Source of the DNA: Iris pallida
Taxonomy: Eukaryota > Streptophyta > Magnoliopsida > Asparagales > Iridaceae
Direction of reading: 5' to 3'
Assembly: GCA_029216955.1 (NCBI GenBank)
Contig: JANAVB010033216.1
Location: 7,613,138-7,677,137 of the forward strand
DNA length: 64,000 nucleotides
Shown: positions 54,753 through 64,000 of the stretch, piece by piece
Layout: every line of letters starts with the position of its first letter
Position numbering within the stretch: the first letter of the stretch is position 1
Made by a program: the position numbers and the translations under genes
Notes under the pieces: generated by a model
The model's input: the letters and a program-made list of their open reading frames with translations, nothing else
What the model was told of the DNA's origin: nothing
Database searches by the model: none

Positions 54753-57679
54753 TGTCACGCCCCATAACCAGAATACCGGGGAGCGGGAGAGTGACTCAGC
54801 CAGCTACGTATTACGGGTAGATGAATACCGTATAATACAATCAATGCTGTCTAAAAGATAAGGGGTGCATACTACATGAAAGTCTCGCTATGGTCACTCA
54901 ACATCTATTGTCTCAATCATTCAAATAAGAAGCAATAATAAATAGCATGTAAGATAAAGCAGTAAGGCGTCCCAAATGCTTAGTCAAAATGTTCTTGAGA
55001 TCTGGCTGTACAAAATATAGCCAGATGGTATAGCAAGGTATACACAATCGTTATCAGCTGCAGTCTGACTTAGTTACAATTATGTAAAAGTAAGTACAAG
55101 ACAATCTGACTAACATGTCGGTACCAAGTGGCAAAATATAAGGTAAGTAGCAAAACGAGCAGGGAAGCAAAGAACCCACTCGTGTCCTCCTGCGATCATC
55201 CCTCTAGTATTGAACATCTTGGAGGTAGAAGTAAGCTGAGTCCTCAGAAACTGGCTCCAAATCTGGCCATGCAAAACCAGAGAGGTTAGACCTCTAATAG
55301 CAAGTACCACAAAGAAGCACGATATAAGAACTAAAACCAGTGATAAGAGTTAAGAATATAATAAGTCTCTGCTTGCTACTGGGATTCACACAACATCACG
55401 ACACTTCAAACCAACTTTCCAACCAAACAAGGACATAAGTTGACCCGTCATGTCCTGGCATTCTGATCATCTCAGTAGTTAACAGAGTAGGTACAATATG
55501 CAAACAAATCAATTTAACTGCAATACAACTACTACGGCTTGCTAACTGTGAGTTCCAAGTTATCCTGGAATATGGAAATAAGGATTCTACAGTTCTTACT
55601 ATGCACAAGCAAGGCTAGTCTACCCAATAATCAATTGCGCCAATCATGAATTAGACGAGTCCCAGCGGGACGCCCGTCATCAGTATACAATAAATAAATA
55701 TAAGCAGATATCGCTTCCTGTCCGTGTGGCAGATTTGTAGTATCTGTGGGAACCAGCCGGCATGTCGGGGCACTAATTGCCCCAAGGATGGCTGCCATGC
55801 AAGAACTCGGGAATCCATTCTCTCCATGCAATCGTTATTTTATTTAACTTAATAGTCCCTATGTTAATTGAAATCCCATGCCGTGGATCACGGTCATTCA
55901 GAATGAGTACTTTCGTACAGAGTACGATATGCATAACTCTACAACGATGCCTGTGCGGTTAGGTTGTAGGTCTTACATAGCGTAATGCAACAATCAAATC
56001 TAGTCACAGAATAATCATGCCTTGACTGTAGAGTACACATGCCGCTTTTGTAGAAAATCAGTTGGAGCCTGCACGTGTCCATATGCCAATGTTCGGGATC
56101 GACTAGTCGATTACAATGGTTCATATTTAATATGAACATGTCTCATTCAATTTCAATAAGACGACTAACCAGCCTCTTAGTTCCAACTAGGAACGCATGA
56201 TCAATCCTTAGTCAAGGTAACAATCAATGTCAATTCGTGATAAGGCATAAAAATCAACTGGCATTCAGTATGGTCGAGTCTATAACTCTCAGGATTTTAG
56301 TTCCAGTCATACTGGGTATCTATAAACCAATCGGGACACAGGGCACATTCTACACCACAATATGTATTAAAATATTAGCATATCATGATTATATCGAGTT
56401 CATGTCAAAAGGCGTTAGGATATAATAAGAGAAATGCAATGCCGACCTAAAGTAAATAAAGTATAGAGAAATAGGAACACCAAGGTTGGATTACACCAAG
56501 GCTAATCTATACTATGACTAGTCAACGCCAAAGCTTTACGCTAAGGCAAATACGCACGCGTAAAGAAAGTACGCGTAAAGAAGTAACGTTACGCATAAAC
56601 TCGTACGCGTAAAAGAATAATATTACGCGTAAACCAAAATTGCGTAAGGGAATTATGCCAAGTCAAGGAGTATGCGTAAAATAGAGCTACGCGTAAAGAA
56701 CAGGGTTACACATAAGATTTGTACGCGTAAAAGAATAGAGCTACGCATGAAACACTGTACGCGTAAAGAATAACGTTACGCGTGAAACATTGTACACATA
56801 AAGAGTCGAGTTACTCGTAAAATATTGTATGCATAAAGGGTCGAGCCACGCATAAAGGTTACACGCGTAAAGAGTCAAGTTTACGCACGAATGAATACGC
56901 GTAAAGAATAATACGCCAAGCCAAGTCGACTTGCGTAAAACAGATTCACGCTGACACGAATGATCGTGGGCGTTGAGCTTGATACTACGCGAGCACGTAA
57001 AAACGTGGGCTTAAAGTTAATGCTTACACGAGCACGTATAACGTGAGCGTAAAACTCCTTCCGAACTCTAAATTCTATGGAACCTTCATTCCAAGCAAAA
57101 ATGGAACTTCCATGGGTCAGAATGGTGTATAACACGAATCTCAACAGCCTGGAATGAACAAAACTTGAAAACAAAGAAGTTTTATAGATCAAACCCACAA
57201 AATTCGAAAATAGCAATTCTAGATCTACTAAAAACGGAACTTCAAAATAAAAAAATGTCAAGTTCTAAATTATCTTAGGATCACGAAAGAAAGTTAAATG
57301 AACCATAAAAAAATATGGGTTCTCATGTGGAGCAAGATGTACTTGCCTAAGCTTTAGGTAGGTGGAGAGAGTTATGAGGAAGAAGAAGAGTAAATGAGAA
57401 GGAGAAGTAATAAAGAGAGAGAGAAAGGGTTGGGGCTTTAAATAAAGATGTGGTAGGTGGAGAGTTGCGTTCGGTTCATGATGAACCATCAAAAATTCGG
57501 AAACAAACCAACCCTAAGCCGAACCCAAGAGCAAAACTAAAGCAGAAAATAAAATACCAAAAAATAATTAGCGTAAAACTAAAGGAATTAAATACAGAAC
57601 AAATGCATGATAAATATTAAATAAATACATTCAAGCAATACACGTATTAAAATACGTATTCTGGGAACGGGGAGTGACA
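54753..57679 (-). repeat. 5' LTR of the Tekay element, full length
   Basis: 2,927 bases, TGTCACTCCCC...GGGGCGTGACA on the minus strand. Contains the GCGTAAA array (about 56520-57055). It is followed on the right by Tat sequence from 57680. ORFs within (55110-57492) are LTR sequence without recognisable product. 54637-54752 is leader between LTR and gag. Confidence 0.92.
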
Positions 57680-57990
57680 ATTATCGTTGATGAATGCTTT
57701 GCTCAGAGGTTATATGGACATGGCAAAACATAATTATTTCACTGGAGAAATAATTATCGAAAAACAATTCAGAGGTAATATGGACGTGACTTGTTTTCGT
57801 CAAACCGAGTTTGGACAGAGTCAAAAACAGGAATGATTCCATTGGGGAAATTTTTAGAGGACCTATTATCCAGGGCGTATTCAAGACTCTTGAAATACGG
57901 ATAATAGTTAGATAATTTTTCGAATCATATAAATATCGTACTATATATTTACATGACTGAACGTATGTGAATATTATGTAAAGAGATTAC
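57680..57990 (-). other. Tat element 3' non-coding sequence next to the Tekay LTR
   Basis: AT-rich sequence between the end of Tat pol and the Tekay LTR; no ORF of interest. The Tekay insertion point is at 57679/57680, and the first bases (ATTAT) would be the expected target duplication, but the other side is lost. Confidence 0.55.
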
Positions 57991-59089
57991 ACATAGTATT
58001 TCTTCAGGAACTTGCCATTGATAGGCATCATGAGCAAGTCACCATCAGGCTTGGATAGTCGGTACGCACCGTTAGAATACACTGATTCTATGATGAAAGG
58101 ACCTTCCCATTTAGGCTAGAATTTTCTTTTTGTTTTGTGCGTCATGACCATTGGTCTTCTCACTGCTAAGACCAGATTGCCGACTTGGAAGATTCTCTCC
58201 TTTATTTTTTTATTGAAAGCTCTGAAAAGGCGTGCTTGGTATAGCTCAATGTACTGCTGAACTAACAAGTATTTTTCGTCTAGCGCTTCGAGCTCCTGGA
58301 GTCACAGATGGTAGATTTCTTCGGTAGTCAATTCGCTGGCTAAGGCTACTCGAAGAGAAGGGATCTGGATTTCTAGGGGAAGAACTGCTTCGTTTCCATA
58401 AACCAGAGAGAATGGCGTACTGCCTGTTGGAGTCCGGATCGTTGTACGATAGGCCCACAGACATTCACCGAGTTTCTCATTCCAATCACGCTTGTTTGAA
58501 GACACGAACTTCTTGAGAAGTTTTATGATAGTTTTGTTGAAGGCTTCTGCTAGCTCGTTAGCCGCTGGATTGTAGGCAGTAAAGGCTACATTCTGGATTC
58601 GATTCCTATCGCAGAACCGATAGAATGCATGACTTGTGAACTGTGGACCATTATCATGGATGATCTTGCGAGGTAGGCCGAAGCGGTAGATGACGTGATG
58701 TTTGATGAAACTGATCACGTTTGATGCCTTCACTTTGGTGAGCGGTATAGCTTCTGCCCATTTGGAGAAGTAATCGGTTATGGCTAGGATGAATCAATGT
58801 CCTTTGGAGGATGGCGGACTGATTGGTCCTATGACGTCCATGCCCCAGGCTTCAAATGGCCAAGATGCTACCGTCGGGTGTAGAAACTCCGAAGGTTGAT
58901 GAATGAAGTTGACGTGGAACTGACAAGATCTACACTTCTTTGCATATTCAACAACATCTTCTATCATTGTGGGCCAGTAATAACCCATTCGTTTGAGGCG
59001 ATCTTATATTTGGGGCCTGATTGATGTGCACCACAAACTCCATCGTGAGCCTCCCGGAGTGCATGTTTGGCTTCTGTGTCTGATAAGCA
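57991..59089 (-). pseudogene. Tat-lineage integrase, right copy, near complete
   Basis: HHCC module (H-x6-H near 59035, YYWPTM, CRSCQ), WGMDVIGPI (first Asp), HDNGPQFTS (second Asp) and ANELAEAFNKTI (catalytic Glu) in the open segment 58733-58302. Then ELEALDEKYLLVQQYI, RRPMVM, and the C-terminal KWEGPFIIESVY and NGKFLKKYY (about 58080-58000) typical of Tat/Athila pol ends. One stop lies near 58120 and a frameshift near 58790. It shows what the left copy lost. Confidence 0.87.
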
Positions 59090-60025
59090 TCATAATAGTA
59101 GCCCATCGTAAGAGCGTCGGTATAGCATCTTGGTAGCTGTATCGTAGTAAAATCTGAGGGATCGCCTTTGGATAGATACTGCTTCCTTCGGGTCCTCGGG
59201 GAGAATTCTATAGATGGCATAGTCTATGACGGGAAATCTCCAGTCTTTAGCATCGATGCTTGTTTTCATTGTGTAACTGTGATGAATATGCAAGGCATCT
59301 TTCACAGAGAATAGTTCTCGACCAAATACTGTGATCGACTGCTGAGTATTGGTTGGGACGGTCAAGGAAGCAGCAAAACCGGCTAGAGCATCTACTTCTA
59401 TATTCTGTAGTCGAGGCATGTGCTCGATGAAGAATCCAGCGAAAGTAGATGCCAACTCGATTGTTGCTCTGTGGTAGGGGATGAGATCTTCGTGGCGAAC
59501 TTCATAATCCCCTCGGACCTGACTGACTATTAGCCTGGAATCGCCGTAAGCTTCTAGATAGTCAACTCCCAGTTGCTTCGACAGTTGTCGGCCAATTAAT
59601 AGGGCATTATATTTGGCCATGTTGTTGGTGCATGGTTCCACGAGAGAATATGCACGATGTATAACCAGATGATCAAGTGACACGAGCATGACACCTACTC
59701 CAGCCATGATATTTCCTTTAGGTTCTGTTCTTGATACACCGTCAAAGAACATTCGCCAAATGGGGATTTCTTCAGTTGCAGTGTTAGACTCTACCACTTC
59801 GTTGGGGATTTTGTCGTAAAGTTTGGACGATTCTGGCACCGGATGAGCTGCTAGGAAATCAGCTAATGCTTGCCCTTTTACTGCCTTCTGAGGAATGAAG
59901 AGCATATCGTATGGAGTCAACAACATTGCCCATGTAGCTAAACGAGAATTGAGAGAGCCCGGTTTAGTCATGAGTATTCTGAGAGGGTTGACTTTAGATA
60001 TAATGTGGATAGTCTGCCCAGACAC
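59090..60025 (-). pseudogene. Tat-lineage second RNase H, right copy
   Basis: 311 residues, almost identical to 5003-5938 (a few substitutions such as Val/Ala and Cys/Arg). FFDG, EPCTNNMAKYNALL and AYGDSRL are retained. Confidence 0.88.
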
Positions 60026-60040
60026 ATAGTGGCGTGTCTT

Positions 60041-60346
60041 CTAGATGGCAAATACTAGTGCAAGGCATTCCTTCTCTACTGGTGTGTATCTGTGTTCGGC
60101 ACCCACCATTGTGCGGCTGAGGTAGTAGATTGCCTGTTCATGGCCGCCTTCGTTCTTCTGAGCTAATAGGGCGCCAAAAGAATGGTCCATAGCACGGACA
60201 TATAGTAAGAAGGGCTTCCCCATTATTGGAGCTGCCAATACTGGAGGGCTTGTGAGATACGCCTTGATGTCGTCGAATGTGCGTTGACATTGTTCAGTCC
60301 AGACGAAAGATGCGCCTTTCTTCATGAGCTGAGTGAAGGTTAACAT
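60041..60346 (-). pseudogene. Tat-lineage RNase H (first), right copy
   Basis: 101 residues matching 5954-6259, with the same YVRAMDHSFGALLAQ and EKECLALVFA motifs and the same flanking breaks, so the breaks predate the duplication. Confidence 0.86.
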
Positions 60347-60936
60347 CTTTCGGAGAGGTTCGAAATGAATTGTCTGATGTAGGCTAGCCTTCCTTGTAGT
60401 CCGCGTAGCTCTTTTAGGTTTCTTGGAGGATGTATGTCGAGGATAGCCTTCACTTTCTCCGGGTCTAGATGTATGCCCTTTGAAGTGATGACGAAACCAA
60501 GGAACTTGTCGCTGGAGACTCCCAGAAAAGACTTGTTTGGATTGATCTTGAGTTGGTGTTCACGCATTAGTTCGAACACCGTTCTCAAGTCTTGGAGGTG
60601 GTTGCCCTTGAGTCGACTTTTAACTGCGATATCGTCTACGTAGCACTCCACAGTTTTGCGCAAGTGATCACAAAAAATTGTGTTCATGGCTCGCTGGTAT
60701 GTCGTCCCTGCATTCTTCAATCCGAAGGGCATCACCGTATAGCAGTATACCCCCAACGATGTTCAAAAATATGTGTGCTTCTCGTCGTCAGGGAACATCT
60801 TGATCTGGTTGTAGCCAAAGAACCCATCCATAAAGGACATCCGCTCAAAGTTATAGGTGTTGTCGATCATTACGTCGATGATTGGTAAAGGGAACTCATT
60901 CTTCGGGCATGCAGAATTCAAATCACGGTAATCGAT
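60340..60936 (-). pseudogene. Tat-lineage reverse transcriptase, C-terminal two thirds, right copy
   Basis: Matches 6253-6849, including YVDDIAVKS and the stop that splits FFGYNQIKMFPDDEKHTYF from GVYCYTVMPFGLKN. Differences are single substitutions. Confidence 0.87.
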
Positions 60937-62360
60937 TGTCACGATCCGCACCCAGTGAAAGGGTACGAGAAGTGAAGTACGCCCAGCCTACACCACAGTG
61001 TCGACGGTAGAACGCTGTCCTGGGTCACAATATCTAACACAGTCTAGAATATGCTCCGAATGGAGAATAAAATAATAAGTAACTCAATCACAACAACTAA
61101 GATAGAATAGAAGAATAAATCTCAAGAGAGTCACAGATATAAATAAAATTCTAGGTGTAAACCATCAGAACAAATCTTAAGTACAACTCATAATGTCTCA
61201 AAGAAAAGGCAATAAGATACTAAGTCTCAGCTAGACTATGGGCAAGTCCTCAGCGACTGCTGGATCCTCCTGAGGGTCCATGTCACCAGTGTCATCTAAG
61301 CCAATGCAATAATAAGTAGTACAGAACTCTTCATCATCACCTGTAAAATTTTCAACATGCCCAATTAGGACGGAACAAGCACATATCTCTCACAACAGTT
61401 CATATCAGGATTAGACATATAAAGCAAACTATAGAAAATTATACATGAAACGATGTAAAGAAAATCAACAAGAGAGAATATCGAAACTAGATATGACTAT
61501 GATAAATAGAGAAATGTATCTATCTACGTGATTAGAGAATAAATTGGTTATGTAAACAGGTTGGGTTGCACATGGATAAACTATGGAGTTGCACATGGAT
61601 ACCTACTGGAGATAATGATCACATAACCAAATACACTCTCCCTGCCCCCAATCAATATAAAAGGATCAAGACATGATATGTTATTGCACATAGATAACAA
61701 CTACTTTATACATGGAGCTCATATGGTCATGAGTGTACAAGAATAACATATGAGTATACATGGATAAATATGAATACATGGAGTACATGATGAACACGAT
61801 AAAGTACATGAACATGATATACTCGATGTATCCAAGGGGATAACATCGCATGAAAATATCCATAGGATACTAATCCGTGTGAACATCGTGTCAGCATCAA
61901 GTATACTAGTCTATACAAGAGAACATATCCAAACAAGTATGAAAAAACCAGAGAATGTACTCGCCTGACAAATCGAACTGCTGGTGATGAAGTGTAGCTA
62001 AACTGGGACAATATAAACCTATTTAAAGTATACACATGTCACAACCAAATTTAAAATATCAAAGAAAATAGCTACAATGCAAGACTACATGCTTCTAGGT
62101 CCCTTTTGGCCAAAGTCAACCCTTGGTCAACTCTGGTCAAACCTGGTCAACACTGGTTAAACCTGGTCAAACATTGGTCAACTAGTTCGTCTACCAATTT
62201 TTAGGTTATACACAAGTTTCTAGGTCATTCTAAGTTCGTTTGAGTTGAATTGGATCAAGTTTGACCCAAAGTTGACTTTTGGGAATTCAAGTATGAGAAC
62301 ATGATGTACTCGCAGAATTCAAGTATGAAAAGATCAAAAAATGTACTTCATGGATGGGTT
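60937..62360 (-). mobile_element. Long gypsy-type LTR fragment inside Tat RT, right copy
   Basis: Matches 6850-8273 with the same ends, so the fragment was in place before the large duplication. Confidence 0.75.
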
Positions 62361-62899
62361 CTCTAGTTGTAGCCTAAGAACCCATCCATGAAGGACATCT
62401 GCTCGAAGTCGCAGGTGTTGTCGATCATTACGTCGGTAATTGGTAAAGGGAACTCGTCCTTCGGGCATACAGAGTTCAAATTACGGTAATCGATACAGGC
62501 TGAAACTTTACCGTTCTATTTCATGACTGGAACGATGTTGGCAACCCAATCTGGGTGTTATTCTTCGCGAATGAATCTACTGGCAATGAGCTTCTTGACT
62601 TCATTCTCGATGGCCTCCATGACATCTGGTCGGAATCGTCGTTGTTGCTGCTTCACTGGCTTAGCTTTAGACGAAATATTCAGGCGGTGCATGACGACTT
62701 TAGGGTCCAAGCCTGGCATGTCTTCATATCTCCATGCGAAAATGTTAATATATTCGCTTATAAGCAGTATAAAAGATTGGCGTTCATCGCCAGATAGACT
62801 TCTGCTGATGAAGATTGGTTTGGAAGATGATTCATCTCCTAAATTGACTTGGATGACTTCGTCTTCGGTAGGTGGTCCACGTTGTTCGAAGCGCATCTC
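62361..62899 (-). pseudogene. Tat-lineage reverse transcriptase, N-terminal part, right copy
   Basis: Matches 8274-8812. DMPGLDPKVVMHRLNI and RPDVMEAIENEVKKLIA are present; the Glu in DVMEAIENE looks closer to the usual motif than Gly in the left copy. Confidence 0.83.
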
Positions 62900-64000
62900 C
62901 TACATAGTATCCATCTTTTGAGCCCATTGTTCGAGTTCGATTGATTGGACGTCGTCTGCGATTTGGTCAACGAAAACCATGTTGACGGACAGAGTTGTCT
63001 TGAACATGTCGCCAATGCTGGAGTCCGAGTCCCAGAGGAAGGAATCAGAAGAATAAGAACAACGATCTGCTTCATCATCTGATCTTTCGGGAGTTGTTGG
63101 AGGGGTGACATAACCCAGACCAACACCGCTTCATTGATAGTAGTTCTCGGGTTTGCGGGGAGGAGCAAAGTGTCGTATTGGCAATCGTCATCATCGGCTG
63201 TAATTTAGCCCCTTGTCGCTTTTGATGTCGTATCCTATGTTCTGGATGATATTTTTGGCCTGCCAACTGTACCGAAAAAGTTGCATTTTTCCAGAGTCAT
63301 AGTCAGCTTTTGTGTTGTGCTGAAGTAGAGTCTGGAACGAACTTTCTCTCGCCAATTATACGACCGAAGATGATTAGTTCTTCATCATTCTTTCTGGCTG
63401 GAACGATGAAGTAGAGGATATCTTCAGGGTAAACTTTTTCTCGCAGGTGAGGCATCGTGACCGACATGCAGAGGTGTGGTCCTATACCGTTCTCTAGAAC
63501 GTATATCGTATCTATGTTGTGGTTTATAGATTGATAGACATCGGAGTAATTCAAAGATGAACCTTTACTAAGGAAATACGCAAGTTCTTCTTCAGGCATA
63601 ACATCATCCGCTGAAGGTACATTATTATGATTATTGATATACTCATTGAGAGGATCATCATCTGGAAGGGGAGCTATAGTCTTGGCCGAGTTCACCACGT
63701 AAGGTAATTCTTCAAGATTGGGAGGACGGACATCAGTAGGTTCCTCCCGGGGTATCTTGCTGAGAGTGATGGTCAATGATTTTACCTTGTCAGGGTTCTT
63801 CTTTTTCATCCAGATTGTGAGAGGCTTCGGAGTACTTTTTGGAGGAGTACGTCCTTTGACTCGCATGATCAGGGGACCATCATTGGAGGATGAGCTTGCT
63901 TCAGCTTTATTGTCAGCTTCGTTGCCATCATCCTTGGTGGGCTGGGATTGGTTAAGTACCGAATCTCTATAGTAAGCTTCGATGCCCTTGAAAGGATTGA
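62900..64000 (-). pseudogene. Tat-lineage protease C-terminal part and linker, right copy (runs off the window)
   Basis: Matches 8813-9913. The open segment 63866-63303 covers the Lys/Pro-rich linker downstream of the protease active site, which would lie beyond the window's right end. No PMD gene is visible in this copy because the window ends first. Confidence 0.8.

Larger units (their letters stand above)
46909..57679 (-). mobile_element. Tekay-like Ty3/gypsy chromovirus, nearly complete but inactive
   Basis: About 10.8 kb in minus orientation: 5' LTR 54753-57679, gag, protease, RT-RNase H, integrase, chromodomain-like tail, polypurine tract, 3' LTR 46909-49565. The 3' LTR lacks its last ~270 bases because a CACTA element sits there. 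The LTRs differ clearly more from each other than the two duplicated copies of the 5' LTR do, so the insertion predates the large duplication. It lies just downstream of Tat pol, probably within the Tat 3' region. Stops and frameshifts occur in every gene. Confidence 0.9.
53098..64000. repeat. Right copy of the large direct duplication
   Basis: Partner of 1-9913. It retains 57564-58552, which the left copy lost; the Tekay 3' LTR (49441-49565) has the same sequence across the left breakpoint, so this copy is the ancestral state. The duplication continues past the right end of the window. Confidence 0.93.

Overview
The window is plant nuclear DNA, most likely from an angiosperm with a large, repeat-rich genome. 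It is almost entirely transposable elements nested in one another. I see no intact host gene, no tRNA or rRNA gene and no prokaryotic feature. Plant origin is indicated by a Ty1/copia Sirevirus, Ty3/gypsy elements of the Tekay (chromovirus) and Tat lineages, a plant mobile domain (PMD) gene, an L1-type LINE with a DUF4283-like ORF1, a tRNA-derived SINE and a CACTA terminus. I cannot name the species.

Layout. 1-4465: gag and 5' LTR of a minus-strand Tekay element. 4466-11044: minus-strand Tat-lineage pro-pol, with a foreign LTR fragment inside RT (6850-8273). 11045-12445: a divergent spacer with a TATA box facing each way and about twenty GCGTAAA motifs. 12446-16315: a plus-strand, frameshifted PMD gene whose predicted first intron holds six consecutive hairpin units. 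16316-27806: pieces of one large gypsy-type LTR whose TA microsatellite appears to have received a MITE, a LINE derivative and a SINE; the LINE was then split by two solo LTRs with clear target-site duplications (AATGG and GCTGC). 27807-30309: 3' part of a minus-strand Sirevirus. 30310-42275: a putative minus-strand long LTR interrupted by a plus-strand Sirevirus (34148-42173) that has lost its integrase core and most of RT but keeps an intact 420-residue accessory ORF. 42276-44669: unassigned. 44670-46371: 5' part of another long gypsy LTR, ending at a 13-base gap. 46385-46908: end of a CACTA element inserted in the Tekay 3' LTR. 46909-57679: a nearly complete Tekay element (minus). 57680-64000: a second copy of the Tat pol.

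The two ends of the window are copies of each other: 1-9913 matches 53098-64000 at about 99% by eye, apart from a 989-base deletion in the left copy. This is either a tandem duplication with a 53-54 kb period or two haplotypes joined during assembly.

The most unusual material lies between 3.4 and 13 kb. A short motif (GCGTAAA, often paired as TTACGC-stem-GCGTAA hairpins) is repeated in the Tekay LTR, in the Tat/PMD divergent spacer and in the PMD intron, so unrelated elements share it. The hairpins show compensatory changes between units. Coding capacity is mostly broken; the only long undamaged ORF with a recognisable retroelement context is the accessory ORF at 39469-40731.
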